DNA from: Trueperaceae bacterium
Lineage (GTDB): Bacteria; Deinococcota; Deinococci; Deinococcales; Trueperaceae
Reading direction: 5' to 3'
NCBI GenBank assembly: GCA_029210865.1
Contig: JARGGE010000020.1
Location: 1 to 15,372, forward strand
Length of the DNA: 15,372 bases
A program made the translations under genes and the position numbers. The number at the start of each line of letters is the position of its first letter. Within the stretch, counting starts at the first letter, position 1. Under the pieces are notes generated by a model. The model saw only the letters and a list, made by a program, of their open reading frames with translations. It had not been told where the DNA came from and made no database searches. Shown here one piece after another: positions 11,717 through 15,372 of this stretch.

Positions 11717-12892
11717 ATGCCCGACGCCCCGACCGCCCTCGACCACGTCCGCCACCTCGCCGGCACGATCGGCCCGCGCGGGACCACCACCCCCGGCGAA
11801 CGCGCCGGTGCCGCGTACGCCGCCGCGCAGCTCGAGGCGCTGGCGCTGACCGCCACCGTCGAGCCCTTCCCCGCCCCGGTGAGCGGCTGGCGGCCGTTCG
11901 CGTTGGCCTCGGCCGCGGCGCTGGTCGCGACCGCGCTCGCGGTGTGGGGCGGCCGCGGCGGGGCGGCCGCGGGGGCGATGCTGCTCGCGGTCGCCACGGC
12001 CTCGGTGTTCCTCGAGATGTACTTCCGCCCCAACCCGCTGCGCGCCCTCGTCCGCCGCGGTGAGAGCGCCAACGTCCACGCGACGATCGCGCCGACCGAC
12101 GCCGTGACGCGCCGGTTGGTGCTCGCCGCGCACGTCGACACGCACCGCACGCCGTGGGCCTTCACCACGCCCGGCCGGCTCGCGCTCTTCAAGGCCTCGA
12201 CGAGCGCGGGGGTGGCCGCTTTCGTGCTGGGCACCCTCGCCTTCGCGGCGGTGGCGCTGCTCGGCCCGGGCGGCGCGCGGGCATGGCTGCTCCTGCTCGC
12301 GCCCGTCTACGCCTGGGTGCTGGGGCTCACGCTGCAGCCCGACACGACCCCGCACACGGTGGGCGCGAACGACAACGCCAGCGGCGTGGGCGTGGTGCTC
12401 GACATCGCGGCGCGCCTGCGCCGGCGGCCGCTCGCACGCACCGAGGTCACGGTGCTCGTCACCGGCGCCGAGGAGGTCGGCTCGTACGGGGCCCAGGCCT
12501 TCGTCGCGCGCCACCGCGAGGCGCTGCGGGGAGCCCGCGCGATCTCGGTCGACAACGTCGCCGGTCCGGGCGCCGGCCCCTGCTGGACCACCGTCGAGGG
12601 GATGGTGTTCCCGCTGCGGCCCGACCCCGACCTGCGCGCCCGCGCGCTCGCGCTCGCGAGCGAGCGCCCGGAGCTCGGCGCCTACGAGCGCCCGTACACC
12701 ACGCTCCACACCGATGCCACCGCCTTCATGGCCGCGGGGGTGCCCTCGCTCTCGTTCGTGGGCCTGACGCCCGACGGCGTCATCCCCGACTGGCACACGG
12801 TGCACGACGTCCTGGAGCGCATCGACCCGGACGTGCTGGCGCGGACGACCGACCTGGTCGAGGCGCTCGTGCGGCGGGTCGACGCCGCCTGA
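11717..12892 (+). CDS. M28-family zinc metallopeptidase with membrane segments inserted in the catalytic domain
   Basis: A 391-residue di-zinc aminopeptidase-like protein of family M28. All catalytic positions appear: H139 in HVD, bridging D219 in GANDNASG, catalytic E252 and ligand E253 in GAEEVGS, D279 in SVDN and H360 in DWHTVHD. There is no signal peptide. Instead there are two hydrophobic pairs, at about 61-78 and 84-103 before the zinc domain, and at about 164-183 and 188-206 between H139 and D219. The second pair interrupts the peptidase fold, so the enzyme is probably membrane-anchored with the membrane hairpin emerging from the catalytic domain. Secreted M28 aminopeptidases are usually soluble. 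ATG 11717 lies 8 nt after the acetyltransferase stop, without Shine-Dalgarno but with TAGCAT 5 nt ahead. Whether it hydrolyses peptides, or acts like glutaminyl cyclases of the same fold, is unknown. Confidence 0.87.
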   Translation: MPDAPTALDHVRHLAGTIGPRGTTTPGERAGAAYAAAQLEALALTATVEPFPAPVSGWRPFALASAAALVATALAVWGGRGGAAAGAMLLAVATASVFLEMYFRPNPLRALVRRGESANVHATIAPTDAVTRRLVLAAHVDTHRTPWAFTTPGRLALFKASTSAGVAAFVLGTLAFAAVALLGPGGARAWLLLLAPVYAWVLGLTLQPDTTPHTVGANDNASGVGVVLDIAARLRRRPLARTEVTVLVTGAEEVGSYGAQAFVARHREALRGARAISVDNVAGPGAGPCWTTVEGMVFPLRPDPDLRARALALASERPELGAYERPYTTLHTDATAFMAAGVPSLSFVGLTPDGVIPDWHTVHDVLERIDPDVLARTTDLVEALVRRVDAA

Positions 12893-12969
12893 AGCGCGCG
12901 GGCCGCCGTCTCGACCACGGCCACCGCCGCCGGCGCACGCCTGCCCTGGCCCGGGGCGACCGGGACGCT

Positions 12970-12975
12970 TAGGCT
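12970..12975 (+). promoter_or_regulatory. TAGGCT -10-like box upstream of the CxxC protein gene
   Basis: TAGGCT lies 18 nt before ATG 12994. A start near 12981 would give a leader of about 13 nt consisting almost only of the GAGGAGG ribosome site. No -35 is recognisable. The call rests on resemblance to the other TAGNCT boxes in the window (877-882, 11081-11086). Confidence 0.3.
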
Positions 12976-12993
12976 GGTAGGCGAGGAGGCGCC

Positions 12994-13188
12994 ATGAGCG
13001 ACGACCGCACGTTCCCCGTCGAGGAAGGCCCCTGCGCGATCTGCCATGAGCGGCCCGCCGAGGTCCTCGGGTTGGTCTGTTCGGTCTGCAAGCTCGCGAT
13101 CGACGCCGACGAACCCTGGACCCACGCCTACCCCGACGTCCTCGAGCAGCTGCGCGCGCTCGAAGAGGACGACGAGCCGCCCGCCTGA
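12994..13188 (+). CDS. 64-residue protein with paired CxxC motifs
   Basis: A small acidic protein with CAIC at 14-17 (followed by H18) and CSVC at 29-32, an arrangement that would hold one zinc ion as a knuckle-type ribbon. The tail (about 39-64) is acidic with an amphipathic helix, PDVLEQLRALEEDDE. I do not recognise a named family. The start is well defined by GAGGAGG 4 nt before ATG 12994. Its stop lies one base before the GTG of the phosphofructokinase gene (TGACGTG), so the two are almost certainly translated from one mRNA and may work together. A regulatory partner of the kinase, or a zinc-binding adaptor, are possibilities without direct evidence. Confidence 0.75.
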   Translation: MSDDRTFPVEEGPCAICHERPAEVLGLVCSVCKLAIDADEPWTHAYPDVLEQLRALEEDDEPPA

Positions 13189-13189
13189 C

Positions 13190-14137
13190 GTGGCCCGCAC
13201 CTCCGCTCCGATCGTCACGGTGACGCTCAACCCGGCGGTCGACGTCAGCACGGCCGTCGACCAGGTGGTCGCCGAGCGCAAGCTGCGCTGCGACGCCCCG
13301 GTCCCCGAGCCCGGGGGCGGCGGGATCAACGTCGCGCGCGTCGTGGGCGAGCTTGGCCACGAGGCCACCGCGCTGTGGACGCGGGGCGGCACCACCGGCG
13401 CCCGCCTCGAGGCGCTGCTCGACGCCCTCGGCCTCGACCACCGCCCGCTCCCGATCGCCCGCGAGACCCGCGAGCACCTGATCGTCTACGAGCGCAGCAG
13501 CCGCCGGCAGTTCCGCTTCGGCATGCCCGGACCGGTGCTCGACGAGGCCGAGCTGCAGGCCTGCGTCGCGGCCGTCGCGGCGCTCGAGCCCGCGCCGGCC
13601 TTCCTGGTCCTGAGCGGGAGCCTCCCCGACGCCGTGCCCGACGACCTCTACGCGCGCCTGATCCGCGCCGCGCCGGCGGGCTGCCGGGTGGCGCTCGACA
13701 CCAGCAACGCCGCGCTGGCCGAGGGCGTGGCGGCGGGGCCGTACCTGGTCAAACCCAACCGACGCGAGCTCGGCGAGCTGACCGGCGCCCCCGTCGAGGA
13801 CGACGACGACGTGCGCGCCGCGGCCCGGCGGCTCATCGACGCGCATGGCGTCGCCGTGGTCGTCACCTCGTTGGGCGCCGGCGGCGTCGTCGCGAGCAGC
13901 GCGGACGGGGACTGGTTCGCGCACGCGCCGCCGGTGAAGGTGCGCAGCGCGGTCGGTGCCGGCGACAGCATGGTGGCCGCCCTGGTGGTGGCGCTGGCGC
14001 GCGGCGACGCGCTCGACGAGGCCGTCCGTTGGGGCGTGGCCACCGGCACGGCCGCGGTGCTCACCGAAGGGACCCAGCTGTGCCGGCGCGCCGACGTGGA
14101 ACGCCTCTACCCCAAGGTGGTCGTGCGGCGGGCGTGA
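13190..14137 (+). CDS. pfkB: 6-phosphofructokinase II (PfkB type)
   Basis: A 315-residue kinase of the PfkB/ribokinase superfamily, phosphorylating fructose 6-phosphate to fructose 1,6-bisphosphate with ATP in glycolysis. It resembles E. coli PfkB (309 residues) throughout: VTLNPAVDVS (10-19), then KLRCDAPVPEPGGGGINVAR (31-50), the FRFGMPGP motif, VKPNRREL with N190 and E193 for Mg-ATP, and VGAGDSMVAA with base D259. The late TEGTQLCRRADVERLY corresponds to the GTRLC segment of PfkB and argues against 1-phosphofructokinase or tagatose-6-phosphate kinase, although these relatives cannot be fully excluded. GTG 13190 begins 1 nt after the stop of the CxxC protein gene with no ribosome site of its own, so translation is probably coupled. 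It converges with the minus-strand oxidoreductase across 49 nt in which I see no strong terminator. Confidence 0.9.
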   Translation: MARTSAPIVTVTLNPAVDVSTAVDQVVAERKLRCDAPVPEPGGGGINVARVVGELGHEATALWTRGGTTGARLEALLDALGLDHRPLPIARETREHLIVYERSSRRQFRFGMPGPVLDEAELQACVAAVAALEPAPAFLVLSGSLPDAVPDDLYARLIRAAPAGCRVALDTSNAALAEGVAAGPYLVKPNRRELGELTGAPVEDDDDVRAAARRLIDAHGVAVVVTSLGAGGVVASSADGDWFAHAPPVKVRSAVGAGDSMVAALVVALARGDALDEAVRWGVATGTAAVLTEGTQLCRRADVERLYPKVVVRRA

Positions 14138-14186
14138 CGGCTGGCGGACCCACCGTGCGCCGCGTCGGGCCGAGCGGACGTCGTCC

Positions 14187-14889
14187 TCAGCGCAGGGCCT
14201 CTTGGCCCGCGAAGGCGCGGTGCGGTGCCCAGGCGGTCAGGGTCTCCTGGTCCTCGGGCGTCGTGGCCCCCTGCACCATCCGCGCGACCAGCGTGCCGAC
14301 GCCCGGACCGAGCATGAAGCCCTGCCCGCACATGCCCGCGGCGTGCAGCAGCCCCTGGGTGCGGTCGGACCAGCCGACCAGCGGCGAGCCGTCGGACGTC
14401 ATCGGGTAGACGCCGCGCCAGGTGCGGCGCACGCGCAGGTGGCGCAGCCGCGGCATCAGCGCCACCAGGCGCTGCGCGACCTGCGGCAGGAAGACGCTGC
14501 TGGCGCGCCGGTCCTCGCCCCACAGGGGCGGGTCGGGGGTGAGGCAGAAGATCACCTGGCCACGCTTCGACTGGTAGAAGTACACGTTCGCCGACCCCGG
14601 CCCCGGCCGCACGTCGACCACCAGCGGCGTCAGGAACGGCGCCACCGGCTCCGTGATGGCCGCCTCGTGCAGGTCGGGGCGCACCTCGAGCCGCTCGCCG
14701 GCGAGCGCCGCGATCGCCGCGGCCGCGCCGCCGGCCGCGTTCACGACCACGTCGGCCGCGTAGGCGCCGCGGTCGGTGACCAGCCCGCGCACCCGCCCGC
14801 CCGCGACCGTCAGGGCGGTGACGCGTTCGCCGAATCGGCACGCCGACGCTGCCGGCGCCCACCACCACCTCGGGCTGCGGGCCGCTCAC
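14187..14889 (-). pseudogene. FAD-dependent DAO-family oxidoreductase with internal deletion and frameshift
   Basis: The gene starts at GTG 14889, overlapping the upstream stop as GTGA and preceded by GGAGG. It reads SGPQPEVVVGAGSVGVP, a Rossmann FAD-binding start. From about 14840 the homology jumps to the middle of a D-amino-acid-oxidase-like protein, CRFGERVTALTVAGGRVRG, in a different frame. That frame continues to TGA 14187 through ADVVVNAAGG, the substrate domain, WRGVYPMTSDGSPLVGW and the closing GMCGQGFMLGPGVG. In its own frame the C-terminal part has a stop at 14886-14888 and no start until GTG 14792, and the N-terminal frame runs on as nonsense. Intact relatives (HcnC, octopine/nopaline oxidase subunit B, sarcosine oxidase beta-like) have about 370-400 residues, so roughly 130-150 residues of the FAD domain are missing. 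It is probably non-functional, or the assembly has a gap here. Confidence 0.8.
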
Positions 14890-15372
14890 GGCTCCTCCAC
14901 CCCGGCGAAGACGCCCAGCGGCACCTCGACGAACGGCGGCCGCCGCACGCCCGGGGTAACCTCCGCCGCCGCGACCCCCTCCTCGCGGAAGAGCCGCGCG
15001 ATGAGGGGCGCGCAGGTCTTGGCGCCGCACGCGCCCATCTCGGCGCGCGTTCGCGCCTTGAGGTCGTTGACGTCGCGGTGGCCGGCGCGGATGAGCGCGC
15101 GCAGCTCGCCGGCGGTCACCCGCTCGCAGCGGCAGACGATCTCCTCGTCGGCCAGCGCCGACCCGGCCGCGGCCTCGGTCCAGCCGTCGCCCTCGAAGGC
15201 CGTGAGCCCGCGCGGGCGGACCCCGGCGACCCGGGCCGCGATCCCGGCCGGCACCCGCACCTGCACGAGCAGGGTGCCGTCGACGCCGCCAGCGGCGCGC
15301 GGCGGTCGGGCGGGCGACCCGGCCGGAGACGCCGCGGCCGCGGGCGCTGCGTCGGCGCCCGGGCGTCGCGCC
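14886..15372 (-). CDS. BFD-like [2Fe-2S] protein, C-terminal part (5' end off window)
   Basis: The frame is open from the right edge (last complete codon begins at 15371) to TGA 14886, so at least 162 residues are present and the N-terminus is outside the window. An Ala/Pro-rich linker leads into GVDGTLLVQVRVP. The domain IVCRCERVTAGELRALIRAG...MGACGAKTC follows, with cysteines spaced C-x-C-x32-C-x4-C, the ligand pattern of bacterioferritin-associated-ferredoxin-like [2Fe-2S] domains. The ending RPPFVEVPLGVFAG resembles the tails of the larger FAD/NAD subunit of HcnB, OoxA or NoxA-type amino-acid and opine oxidases. The GTGA overlap with a DAO-family gene fits that two-subunit arrangement. 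A GTG at 15266 could start a shorter protein, but the open upstream frame favours a truncated long one. Substrate is unknown, and loss of the partner gene would leave the complex incomplete. Confidence 0.7.
   Translation of the reverse strand, partial: ARRPGADAAPAAAASPAGSPARPPRAAGGVDGTLLVQVRVPAGIAARVAGVRPRGLTAFEGDGWTEAAAGSALADEEIVCRCERVTAGELRALIRAGHRDVNDLKARTRAEMGACGAKTCAPLIARLFREEGVAAAEVTPGVRRPPFVEVPLGVFAGVEEP

Noticed and set aside
11633..13924. Long minus-strand frame antisense to the M28 and pfkB genes
   Set aside because: The plus-strand proteins have full catalytic motifs; the antisense product is repetitive Arg/Gly/Glu/His-rich sequence.
14138..14186. Bidirectional terminator between pfkB and the convergent oxidoreductase gene
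   Set aside because: Only a 6-bp GCGGCG/CGCCGC pairing with a long loop and no T-run; too weak to annotate.
1..15372. tRNA, rRNA, CRISPR, transposon or prophage features
   Set aside because: Reading both strands showed no cloverleaf-like segment, spaced repeat array, transposase or phage motif. The only repeats are the short ones listed.

Overview
The window is very GC-rich bacterial chromosome, densely packed, with many GTG starts. Several features suggest a high-GC Deinococcota lineage (Trueperaceae-like). The sugar-binding protein is exported by a plain signal peptide ending AFA|Q rather than as a lipoprotein. Three genes that lack a Shine-Dalgarno have a TANNNT box exactly 5 nt before the ATG, the layout of leaderless transcripts described in Deinococcus. 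This placement is inference; an actinobacterium is the main alternative.

Left two thirds, minus strand (read from about 10760 down to 1): an alpha-glucoside uptake and degradation locus. The order is ROK-family regulator (9504-10694), secreted sugar-binding protein (8220-9431), GH31 alpha-glycosidase (5734-8118), two CUT1 ABC permeases (4865-5734 and 3967-4836), a short GH15 glucoamylase-like enzyme (2892-3953), a Gfo/Idh/MocA oxidoreductase (1821-2837), a ribokinase-family kinase (880-1824) and a DUF6498 membrane protein cut by the window edge (1-864). The model is that oligosaccharide is bound outside, imported intact, cut in the cytoplasm by the two glycosidases, and its products handled by the dehydrogenase and kinase. 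No transporter ATPase is encoded here, so a shared MsmK/MalK-type ATPase elsewhere is expected. The first genes form the core operon. The last three may also have their own promoters.

Middle, plus strand: five genes. A DUF2256 zinc-finger-like protein (10830-11036) is divergent from the regulator across an AT-rich promoter gap. It is followed by a GNAT acetyltransferase (11130-11708), an M28 metallopeptidase with predicted membrane segments inside its catalytic domain (11717-12892), a 64-residue CxxC protein (12994-13188) and, 1 nt after it, a PfkB-type 6-phosphofructokinase (13190-14137).

Right end, minus strand: the C-terminal part of a BFD-like [2Fe-2S] protein (14886-15372) overlaps by GTGA a FAD-dependent DAO-family oxidoreductase (14187-14889). 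That second gene has its Rossmann start and its C-terminal half in different frames, with the intervening part of the FAD domain missing. It looks like a pseudogene or an assembly deletion.

There is no CRISPR array, rRNA, tRNA, IS element or phage gene in the window. Most points of interest are at fine scale: the leaderless promoter pattern, the broken oxidoreductase, a ROK regulator lacking the zinc cysteines, a 14-codon micro-ORF bridging the permeases, and the membrane-inserted M28 peptidase.
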